A DNA stretch of 57,247 bases. Origin: Novosphingobium sp. BW1. GTDB lineage: Bacteria > Pseudomonadota > Alphaproteobacteria > Sphingomonadales > Sphingomonadaceae. The position numbers and the translations under genes are program-made. Positions 8,397 to 15,075 of the stretch are shown here, piece after piece; position 1 is the first letter of the stretch, and every line of letters starts with the position of its first letter. The notes under the pieces were generated by a model that saw only the letters and a list, made by a program, of their open reading frames with translations, did no database searches and was not told the origin of the DNA. The stretch is taken from contig NZ_VIRF01000092.1 in NCBI RefSeq assembly GCF_008107685.1, positions 1-57,247 on the forward strand. The letters are read 5' to 3'.

Positions 8397-9977
8397 ATGC
8401 AGATCGTCGAAACGACCAACGAGGGCCTGAAGCGCGCCTATACGGTGACCATCCCGGCCACCACCATTACCGACCGCATCGAGGGCGAGATCAAGAAGAT
8501 CGCTCCGCAGGTGCGCATGCCCGGTTTCCGTCCCGGAAAGGTTCCCGCCAACCTCGTGCGCAAGATGCACGGCGATGCGATCCACCAGGACATGCTCAAT
8601 AACGTCATCCGCGAAGCGATGGACAAGCTGGTTGCCGACAACGCGCTGCGTCCCGCAATGAACCCCGACGTCTCGCTCGGCGAAGGCTACGAGCAGGGCA
8701 AGGACGCGGAACTGAGCGTCGCGCTGGAAATCCTTCCCGTGATCGACACCCCCTCGATCGAAGGCCTGAAGCTTGAAAAGCTGACCGTTCCCGTCGCCGA
8801 GGACGCCGTCACCGAGCAGGTCGAGAAGATCGCCAGCCAGCAGCAGCGTTTCGAGACCAAGGACGGCGAAGCCGAGGACGGCGACCAGGTCATCTGCGAC
8901 TTCACCGGCAAGCTCGACGGCGAGCCCTTTGAAGGTGGCGCGGCTGAAAAGCAGCCGATCACGATCGGTTCGGGCATGCTGATCCCGGGCTTCGAAGAGC
9001 AGCTCAAGGGCATCAAGGCCGGTGACGAACGCGTCATCACCGTGACCTTCCCCGAGGACTACCAGGCCGCGCACCTCGCCGGCAAGGAAACCACCTTCGA
9101 CATCGTGGCCCACGAGATCAAGGCGCCGGTCGAGAGCACTGTCGATGACGAGTTCGCCAAGCAGCTCGGCCTCGAAAGCCTCGAGCAGCTTCAGGGTCTC
9201 ATCAAGGGCCAGCTCGAGCAGGAGACCGCCGGTCTCACCCGCACCGCGATGAAGCGCCAGCTGCTTGATCAGCTCGCCGCGGGTCACGACTTCGACGTGC
9301 CGCCCTCGATGGTCGAAGCCGAGTTCAACCAGATCTGGCAGCAGCTCGTACAGGAAGCCTCGAACGAGGAAGATCCCGAAGCTGCGCTCAAGGAGATCGA
9401 GGACGAGAAGGACGATTACCGCAAGATCGCCGAGCGCCGCGTTCGTCTCGGCCTGCTTCTGTCGGAAATCGGCCAGGCCAACGGCGTTGAAGTGACCTCG
9501 CAGGAAATGTCGATGCTGGTCTCGCAGGCTGCCCAGCAGTACCGTCCGGAAGACCGCCAGCGCTTCATGGAATACATCCAGCAGGACCCCATGATGGCCG
9601 CTCAGCTGCGCGCGCCGCTCTATGAGGACAAGGTCGTCGACTTCCTCATCGAGAAGTCGGAAGTGACCGAGCGTGAAGTGACCCGCGAGGAACTTCAGGC
9701 GGCGATCGAGGCGGAGGAAGGCGAAGTCGAGAAGGCCGACGCCAAGCCCGCCAAGAAGGCGCCGGCGAAGAAGGCCGCTGCCAAGAAGGCCGACGACGCC
9801 GAAGCCGGTGACGACGCAGCCGAAAAGAAGGCCCCGGCCAAGAAGGCTCCGGCCAAGAAGGCCGCTGCCAAGAAAACCGAGGATGGCGAAGCCAAGCCCG
9901 CCGCCAAGAAGGCGCCCGTCAAGAAGGCTCCGGCCAAGAAGGCCGCTGCCAAGGACGAGGCTGCCAAGGAAGACTGA
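8397..9977 (+). CDS. tig: Trigger factor with basic histone-H1-like tail
   Basis: This 526-residue ribosome-associated chaperone and peptidyl-prolyl isomerase has three usual parts. The N-terminal ribosome-binding domain carries GFRPGKVP near residue 43. The FKBP-type PPIase domain covers about 165-250 (GDQVICDFTGKLDGEPFEGG). The helical C-domain runs to about 440. Residues 443-526 are an additional tail of PAKKAPAKKAAAKK-type repeats interspersed with acidic residues; E. coli trigger factor (432 aa) lacks it. The gene leads tig-clpP-clpX, the usual order. The start is ATG 8397 with AGGAAGG about 10 bases before it. Confidence 0.96.
   Translation: MQIVETTNEGLKRAYTVTIPATTITDRIEGEIKKIAPQVRMPGFRPGKVPANLVRKMHGDAIHQDMLNNVIREAMDKLVADNALRPAMNPDVSLGEGYEQGKDAELSVALEILPVIDTPSIEGLKLEKLTVPVAEDAVTEQVEKIASQQQRFETKDGEAEDGDQVICDFTGKLDGEPFEGGAAEKQPITIGSGMLIPGFEEQLKGIKAGDERVITVTFPEDYQAAHLAGKETTFDIVAHEIKAPVESTVDDEFAKQLGLESLEQLQGLIKGQLEQETAGLTRTAMKRQLLDQLAAGHDFDVPPSMVEAEFNQIWQQLVQEASNEEDPEAALKEIEDEKDDYRKIAERRVRLGLLLSEIGQANGVEVTSQEMSMLVSQAAQQYRPEDRQRFMEYIQQDPMMAAQLRAPLYEDKVVDFLIEKSEVTEREVTREELQAAIEAEEGEVEKADAKPAKKAPAKKAAAKKADDAEAGDDAAEKKAPAKKAPAKKAAAKKTEDGEAKPAAKKAPVKKAPAKKAAAKDEAAKED
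9745..9960 (+). repeat. Degenerate Lys/Ala/Pro coding repeats in tig tail
   Basis: About three diverged units of roughly 40-45 bp, built on AAGAAGGCNCCGGCNAAGAA and GCCGCTGCCAAG, lie at about 9750, 9830 and 9905. They encode PAKKAPAKKAAAKK-like blocks. Confidence 0.75.
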
Positions 9978-10019
9978 TCGCGTTCGCGGGGGCTGACCCC
10001 CGCGTTCGATCGCCTCACG

Positions 10020-10055
10020 AAGGCCCGGCATGGTCATCATGCCGGGCCTTCTTGC
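10020..10055 (+). terminator. Terminator after tig
   Basis: A perfect 13-bp hairpin AAGGCCCGGCATG/CATGCCGGGCCTT with a 5-base loop is followed by CTT. The T-tract is short. Confidence 0.7.
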
Positions 10056-10663
10056 GTCCGGGCTTCAAGCTTAATTGGCGAGTTGAGCGGGAGGGGCGGT
10101 CGCTGGCGATCCAGCCGTAGCCGACTCGCGTCAGCCTGAGCGTGTCGAGCGCAAAGCTTCGGGCGCGCAGGTGGGGCCGGATTCTGGACGCTGTGAAATG
10201 GTTGTCCGGATCGTGTTCGGCCCAGAACAGGTTAGGGCAGGCGCGCGAAAGCGTGCGGGAGCCTTGCGGGGCAAGGGTGAAGCCCAGGTGTCGGGCCACC
10301 TCCCGATAGGCGAAGGGCACGACACGGGCGTTGTCTGTAGGGGCATCGCGATGAGATCGGCGTTCCAGGGGGGGCGCCCTGCCGTGGCGCACGCTTTCAC
10401 TTCGAAGTCATGCGTTGTCTCCGGGGCCGGCCCGGCAGCCCGGTCTGTACGTTGACCGGGAACTATCCGGATTCGGTCGCCCCGCTTGTGTGGTGGGCAG
10501 TGCAAGCAGGCCTGTCAATTTCCCCCGCTTCAGGCGTCCGAGTGCGGGACGGAGCGGGGTGGTTTCGGCAATTGTGGAGCAATTGTCGCGATCCATACAC
10601 CGATTGATGGGTTTATGCCCTTGAACATCGGGATGGGGCACGCGAAATAAGGCCGGCAACCAG
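10056..10663. other. 608-bp spacer between tig and clpP, no confident gene
   Basis: Open frames exist on both strands. The best is a leftward one of up to 125 codons ending at 10015, but it reads through the tig terminator hairpin as its C-terminus and matches no family I recognise. The 3' part should hold the clpP promoter. It contains CAATTG-N5-CAATTG (about 10570-10587) and, overlapping, ATTG-N17-TCCATAC, a weak resemblance to a sigma-32-type promoter. Confidence 0.4.
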
Positions 10664-10675
10664 ATGAGGAATCCC

Positions 10676-11341
10676 ATGCTCGACCTGTTTGGCGCGTCAG
10701 GCGCTCAAGGAAAATTCACAACCGATCCCGTGACCGGCGCGCTCGTGCCGATGGTCGTCGAGCAGACCAGCCGGGGTGAACGCAGCTTCGACATCTATTC
10801 GCGCCTCCTGCGCGAGCGCATTGTATTTGTTACCGGCCAGGTCGAAGACCACATGGCCTCGCTGATCGTCGCGCAGCTGCTGTTCCTGGAATCGGAAAAT
10901 CCCTCGAAGGACATCTCGATGTACATCAACTCGCCGGGCGGTGTCGTCACGGCGGGCATGGCGATCCATGACACCATGCAGTACATCAAGCCGCGCATCT
11001 CGACCGTGTGCATCGGCCAGGCCGCCTCGATGGGCAGCTTCTTGCTCGCGGCTGGTGAGCCGGGCATGCGCATCGCGCTTCCCAATGCGCGCATCATGGT
11101 GCACCAGCCCTCGGGCGGCGCGCAGGGAATGGCCTCGGACATCGAGATCCAGGCCCGTGAGATCCTGCGCATGCGCCGCCGCCTGAACGATCTCTACGTG
11201 AAATACACGGGCAAGTCGCTCGACGAGATCGAGAAGGCGATGGACCGTGACACCTTCCTCGAGGCCGAGGAAGCCTTGGCCTTTGGCCTGGTCGACAAGG
11301 TCTTCGAGACCCGTCCCGACGCGGACAAGCCGGAGGGCTAA
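10676..11341 (+). CDS. clpP: ATP-dependent Clp protease proteolytic subunit
   Basis: This 221-residue serine protease forms the 14-mer barrel that degrades substrates unfolded by ClpX. The catalytic Ser118 lies in GQAASMGSF and His143 in IMVHQPSGG; the acidic third residue is expected in the DRDTFLEAEEAL segment. I chose ATG 10676 because AGGA lies five bases upstream; an in-frame ATG at 10664 would add four residues but has a poorly spaced ribosome-binding site. The GERSFDIYSRLLRERIVFVTG start region is typical of the family. It lies directly upstream of clpX with a 156-bp gap, so separate as well as joint transcription is possible. Confidence 0.96.
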   Translation: MLDLFGASGAQGKFTTDPVTGALVPMVVEQTSRGERSFDIYSRLLRERIVFVTGQVEDHMASLIVAQLLFLESENPSKDISMYINSPGGVVTAGMAIHDTMQYIKPRISTVCIGQAASMGSFLLAAGEPGMRIALPNARIMVHQPSGGAQGMASDIEIQAREILRMRRRLNDLYVKYTGKSLDEIEKAMDRDTFLEAEEALAFGLVDKVFETRPDADKPEG

Positions 11342-11497
11342 TCGCCTCCCGGGCGTGGACTGGGAGGGGCCGGAATTGGCGGATCGGTCCCTTCACTCCC
11401 TGTCAACGTTGACCGCCTAGGATTGCTAAACCGCCCCCGTCCAAGGTAGACTCTGCGAGTCGCCCAAGATGGGGCCTTTAGATGGAATGCGAAGAAA

Positions 11498-12751
11498 TTG
11501 AGCGGATCTGACGCGAAAAGCACCCTGTACTGCAGTTTCTGCGGGAAATCGCAGCACGAAGTGCGCAAGCTGATCGCGGGACCCACGGTCTTTATCTGTG
11601 ACGAATGTGTCGAGCTGTGCAACGACATCATTCGCGAAGAGACGAAGGCGGGGATCGCGGGCAAGAAGGATGGCGGCGTGCCGTCCCCCCGTGACATCTG
11701 CGAGACGCTGAACGACTACGTGATCGGCCAGGAGCGCGCCAAGCGTGTCCTGTCGGTAGCTGTCCATAACCACTATAAGCGCCTCAAGCATGCGGGCAAG
11801 CAGGGCGACGTCGAACTGTCGAAGTCGAACATCCTGCTCGTCGGGCCGACCGGCTCGGGCAAGACCCTTCTCGCCCAGACGCTGGCCAAGACCTTCGACG
11901 TGCCCTTCACCATGGCCGACGCCACCACGCTGACCGAAGCCGGTTACGTGGGCGAGGATGTGGAGAACATCATCCTCAAGCTCCTGCAGGCGTCCGACTA
12001 CAATGTCGAGAAGGCGCAGCACGGCATCGTCTACATCGACGAGATCGACAAGATCAGCCGCAAGGCCGAGAATCCGTCGATCACGCGCGACGTGTCGGGC
12101 GAAGGTGTGCAGCAGGCTCTGCTGAAGCTGATGGAAGGCACCACGGCCTCGGTCCCGCCGCAGGGCGGGCGAAAGCATCCGCAGCAGGAGTTTCTGCAGG
12201 TCGACACCACGAACATCCTGTTCATCTGCGGTGGCGCCTTCGCGGGGCTCGAAAAGATCATCGGCGACCGCCTCCAGAAGCGCTCGATCGGCTTTGGCGC
12301 GCATGTCGCTGATCCCGACAAGCGCCGCGTGGGCGAACTGCTCCAGAAGAGCGAGCCCGAGGATCTTCTCAAGTTCGGCCTCATCCCGGAATTCGTTGGC
12401 CGTTTGCCAGTCATTGCGACGCTTGAGGACCTCGACATTGCCGCCCTGGTGATGATCCTCAAGGAACCCAAGAACGCGCTGATCAAGCAGTACGCTAAGC
12501 TCTTCGACCTGGAGGACGTCGAACTGACGTTCACCGACGAGGCGCTCGAGGCGATCGCCCAGAAGGCGATCGACCGCAAGACCGGCGCGCGTGGCCTGCG
12601 TTCCATCGTCGAAGGGCTCCTGCTCGACACGATGTACGACCTGCCGACCGAAGAGAACATCGCCGAAGTCGTCGTTGACGGTGACGTGGTGGCGGGCCGC
12701 AAGGAGCCCGTCCGCGTCCTCAAGGGCGACAAGGCCGAGGAAGCCGCCTGA
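11498..12751 (+). CDS. clpX: ClpX unfoldase subunit of ClpXP (TTG start)
   Basis: This 417-residue AAA+ unfoldase feeds ClpP. The N-terminal C4 zinc finger (residues about 11-42, YCSFCGKSQ...ICDECVELC), Walker A GPTGSGKT near residue 114, Walker B VYIDEIDK near residue 176 and the ClpP-contact IGF loop region (SIGFGA near residue 264) are all present. No ATG lies in frame between the upstream stop (11447) and the zinc finger, so translation must start at TTG 11498. Homologues usually begin M-T-K-L-S-G-S. The ATG at 11487 would give exactly that kind of start if one base were inserted after it, so a one-base deletion (real or a sequence error) is likely. Confidence 0.95.
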   Translation: MSGSDAKSTLYCSFCGKSQHEVRKLIAGPTVFICDECVELCNDIIREETKAGIAGKKDGGVPSPRDICETLNDYVIGQERAKRVLSVAVHNHYKRLKHAGKQGDVELSKSNILLVGPTGSGKTLLAQTLAKTFDVPFTMADATTLTEAGYVGEDVENIILKLLQASDYNVEKAQHGIVYIDEIDKISRKAENPSITRDVSGEGVQQALLKLMEGTTASVPPQGGRKHPQQEFLQVDTTNILFICGGAFAGLEKIIGDRLQKRSIGFGAHVADPDKRRVGELLQKSEPEDLLKFGLIPEFVGRLPVIATLEDLDIAALVMILKEPKNALIKQYAKLFDLEDVELTFTDEALEAIAQKAIDRKTGARGLRSIVEGLLLDTMYDLPTEENIAEVVVDGDVVAGRKEPVRVLKGDKAEEAA

Positions 12752-12782
12752 CCGGCACGCTTCCCGCCTGAGCGGAATTCCG

Positions 12783-12824
12783 AAAAAAGGGCCCGGGGAT
12801 CGCAGGATCTATCCGGGCCTTTTT
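12783..12824 (+). terminator. Terminator after clpX
   Basis: A-tract, stem GGCCCGG.../...CCGGGCC with the inner arm GGAT/ATCC, then TTTTT. Confidence 0.85.
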
Positions 12825-12860
12825 CATGGGAGCGGGCCTTGCGTAATTGAAAGGAACAGA

Positions 12861-12976
12861 TCCGAGGGCCATTGCTCCCGGGCTACCCATCCCGTCTAGC
12901 CCACGTCCGGCGCGCCAATCTCGGGCCGACAGAGGTGAGGTTACCGATCCCGGGGGCAAGGGGGGATGCCCCCTTG
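12861..12976 (-). repeat. REPIN-like intergenic repeat, copy 2 (116 bp, reverse)
   Basis: Read on the minus strand it starts CAAGGGGGCATCCCCCCTTG and ends with AGCCCGGGAGCAATGGCCCT-CGGA, matching the ends of the other copies. It lies between convergent clpX and the SnoaL-like gene. It is two bases longer than the 114-bp form. Confidence 0.8.
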
Positions 12977-12998
12977 AAAATCTCTATCTTCCTGCGGC

Positions 12999-13601
12999 TT
13001 AGCGTCCTTCCATCTGCGGCCCGGCAATCGCCACGGCGCGGGGTGGAGGCGTTTTGCGAAAAGGTTCGGGAGTGTCGTCCAGGTGTGCCCGGCGGATGAC
13101 CTTGCCGTCCTGCGTGACGGTCATCTCCTGCGAGGTCGTGGTCTTGAGTTTCCAGCCGTCCTCGCCGTGGACCCAGGTGTCCTCTGCACGCGCGATCATC
13201 TCCATCGCGTGGCCGCGAACCTGTGCGCTGGCGGTCATGGTCTGGAGTACCCTGGCCTCCGTGCCATCGAGGGTAATGGCCTTGATCGTGGTGCGGGTGT
13301 CGCGGTCGGGATCGGCCGGGGCTCCCTGCAACTCGGCGATCATCGCCTCGGTATCAAGCGTGCGTCCGCTAAGTTCGGTGCTGGTGAAGCCGGGGGCAAG
13401 CAGGGCCTGGATGCGTGGGGCCGAGCGCTGCTCCATTGCGTGCCTGAGTTCGTCGTAGCGCTGCTGAAGCTCGGCACGTGCGGTGTCGGCCTGCAAAGCA
13501 GGCGCGTCCTGTGAGGTCGCAGCAAGGCTTGCGCCGGTGGGCACGGCAAGGCCGAGAAGAGCGCAGCTGGCAAGCAGCGATTTTACGGGAAGCAACGGCA
13601 T
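12999..13601 (-). CDS. Exported SnoaL/NTF2-like protein (DUF4440 type)
   Basis: This 200-residue protein has an N-terminal signal peptide (hydrophobic residues 5-28, cleavage near SLAA-TSQ). The following ~125 residues have the pattern of an NTF2-like/SnoaL cone fold: a helix LQQRYDELRHAME, then LLAPGFTSTELSGRTLD and late strands EDTWVHGEDGWKLKTTTSQEM. Such domains bind small ligands or catalyse simple isomerisations; the substrate cannot be told. It is probably periplasmic. It stands after the CDF transporter gene on the same strand with a 124-bp gap, so it could be co-transcribed. Confidence 0.7.
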   Translation of the reverse strand: MPLLPVKSLLASCALLGLAVPTGASLAATSQDAPALQADTARAELQQRYDELRHAMEQRSAPRIQALLAPGFTSTELSGRTLDTEAMIAELQGAPADPDRDTRTTIKAITLDGTEARVLQTMTASAQVRGHAMEMIARAEDTWVHGEDGWKLKTTTSQEMTVTQDGKVIRRAHLDDTPEPFRKTPPPRAVAIAGPQMEGR

Positions 13602-13725
13602 GGACGGGCGGCTCCTTGAACAGCTTTGCGCATCGGTTCGCCGGGACGGCGCGACCGGATGGGAGCATCAATGCGCCAGAGGTCGCGCGGTGCCGCCTGC
13701 GCCGACGAGGCGGCTCATTCTTGCG

Positions 13726-14742
13726 TCAGACCGTGTCGGGGCCTGCGAGCGCACAGCTTTCGGGGTGCCCGATCTCGATCTGGATCGTGGGATGGCCAAT
13801 GCCGAAGTCGTGTGCCAGCTGCTCGGCGATGGCGGCGAGAAACTCGTCGTCGGCGGGGCCATCGGGCTTGACGAGATGGGCGGTGAGCGCGGTTTCCGTG
13901 GTGCTCATCGGCCAGACGTGAAGGTCGTGGACATGGCTAACACCGGGTTGGCTTTCGAGCAGGCGGCGGACCTTGGCGATGTCAATGCCATCGGGCACGG
14001 CGAGCATGCCCATGCGCAGCGAATCGCGCAGGATGCTCCAGCTTGACCAGGCAATGACCAGAGTGATGACGAGTGAGGTGATGGGATCCAGCAGGGCGAT
14101 GCCGGTCGCCCAGATGAGGCCGCCCGCGATGACCACACCGGCCGAAACGGCGGCGTCGGCCATGAGATGGACAAAGGCGGCGCGCAGGTTGAGGTCCGAC
14201 TTTGAGCCCTTGGCGAAGAGCAGCGCGGAGAGTGCGTTGATGGCAATGCCGATGGCCGCCACCACCATCATCGTGGTGCCCGCGACCTGGGCGGGTTCGA
14301 ACAGGCGCCGCAGGGTCTCGACCAGGATCGCGCCGACCGTGCCCCACAGCAGTGCCGCGTTGGCGATCGAGGCCAGGATGGACGAACTCTTGAGGCCGTA
14401 GGTGAAACGCTCGGACGGCGGCCGTGCGGCCAGGATGGCCGCGGCCCAGGCCAGCAGCAGCGAGACCACATCGGTCAGGTTGTGCCCGGCATCGGCGAGA
14501 AGCGCGATGGAACCGCTGACGAATCCCGCGATGGCCTCGACGATAACGAACACCACGTTGAGACTGACGGCAATGGCAAAGGCCATGTTCGCACCGCCCG
14601 GAGGAGGGCCGTGGTGGTGGCCGTGCCCATGGCCATGGCCATGGCTATGCCCATGATCGTGACTATGAGAATGCCCGTGGTGCCCATGGGCGTGCGGGGG
14701 TGTGGCTAAGGTCTCGTGTTCCATCGCAATTGTGTCTCTCAT
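13726..14742 (-). CDS. Cation diffusion facilitator (Zn2+/Co2+ efflux), His-rich N-terminus
   Basis: This 338-residue inner-membrane metal/proton antiporter of the CDF family resembles CzcD/ZitB. The N-terminus (residues about 17-46) is a metal-binding stretch with over a dozen His alternating with Gly/Ser. Six membrane segments follow. The metal site HxxxD appears in LLADAGHNLTDV (segment 2) and HLMADAAVS (segment 5). The cytosolic C-terminal domain carries HVHDLHVW and HPTIQIEI. The start at 14742 overlaps the stop of a small upstream frame as ATGA, which suggests translational coupling; ATG 14724 is an alternative. Zn2+ is the most likely substrate, judged from the family. Confidence 0.9.
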   Translation of the reverse strand: MRDTIAMEHETLATPPHAHGHHGHSHSHDHGHSHGHGHGHGHHHGPPPGGANMAFAIAVSLNVVFVIVEAIAGFVSGSIALLADAGHNLTDVVSLLLAWAAAILAARPPSERFTYGLKSSSILASIANAALLWGTVGAILVETLRRLFEPAQVAGTTMMVVAAIGIAINALSALLFAKGSKSDLNLRAAFVHLMADAAVSAGVVIAGGLIWATGIALLDPITSLVITLVIAWSSWSILRDSLRMGMLAVPDGIDIAKVRRLLESQPGVSHVHDLHVWPMSTTETALTAHLVKPDGPADDEFLAAIAEQLAHDFGIGHPTIQIEIGHPESCALAGPDTV

Positions 14743-14963
14743 GCCACGTCGGGGCGATTCAACTGTTGTTGTAACATGTCATTCACAATTCCCGCTTTCT
14801 CCAGACGGCGGATAAGAGAACTTGCCTCGTGACATTTTTGCCGCAGTGCAAAAATATGCATCAAAAAATAATCTCTAAAAAACAACATCTTGTTTTGATC
14901 AATTGGATGATAACCCGCTTCGGGTTGCAAAATTGCGCCGTTGCAGCAGCAAATGGCTCCCAA
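14739..14963 (-). CDS. Hypothetical small protein coupled to CDF gene (up to 74 aa)
   Basis: A leftward frame ends with TGA overlapping the CDF start codon (ATGA), the usual sign of translational coupling. The product has a hydrophobic middle (MLFFRDYFLMHIFALRQK) and an amphipathic end SLIRRLEKAGIVNDMLQQQL, reminiscent of the recognition-helix region of small helix-turn-helix regulators. This is only a resemblance. ATG 14888 gives a shorter 49-residue version. The region is unusually AT-rich for this genome, so the frame may be fortuitous inside a regulatory spacer. Confidence 0.35.
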   Translation of the reverse strand: MGAICCCNGAILQPEAGYHPIDQNKMLFFRDYFLMHIFALRQKCHEASSLIRRLEKAGIVNDMLQQQLNRPDVA

Positions 14964-15075
14964 CCGTCAGAAAGCTGTCATATGTCACTGCGCATAGCCA
15001 CCGCAGCGCATGCAGTGGCTCACAAATCCCATCGCATGTTGAATTTACCCAGTCTGACACCTTCAGGGGGCACTG
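14964..15075. other. Leader region before TonB receptor
   Basis: The spacer 14743-15075 between the CDF gene and the receptor is strongly AT-rich in its middle (14850-14910, with A-tracts), as expected for a regulated divergent promoter. The last bases contain AGGGGGCACTG before the receptor ATG, a good ribosome-binding site. No clear Fur-type palindrome was found. Confidence 0.4.

Noticed and set aside
10015..10392. Leftward 125-codon frame between tig and clpP
   Set aside because: Its C-terminus would be encoded by the tig terminator hairpin, it has no good ribosome-binding site, and it shows no recognisable domain. A weak possibility remains.
14760..14790. Zur/Fur-like palindrome (TGTTGTAACATGTCA) before the CDF gene
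   Set aside because: The half-sites do not match a known consensus well and the site overlaps a possible coding frame.
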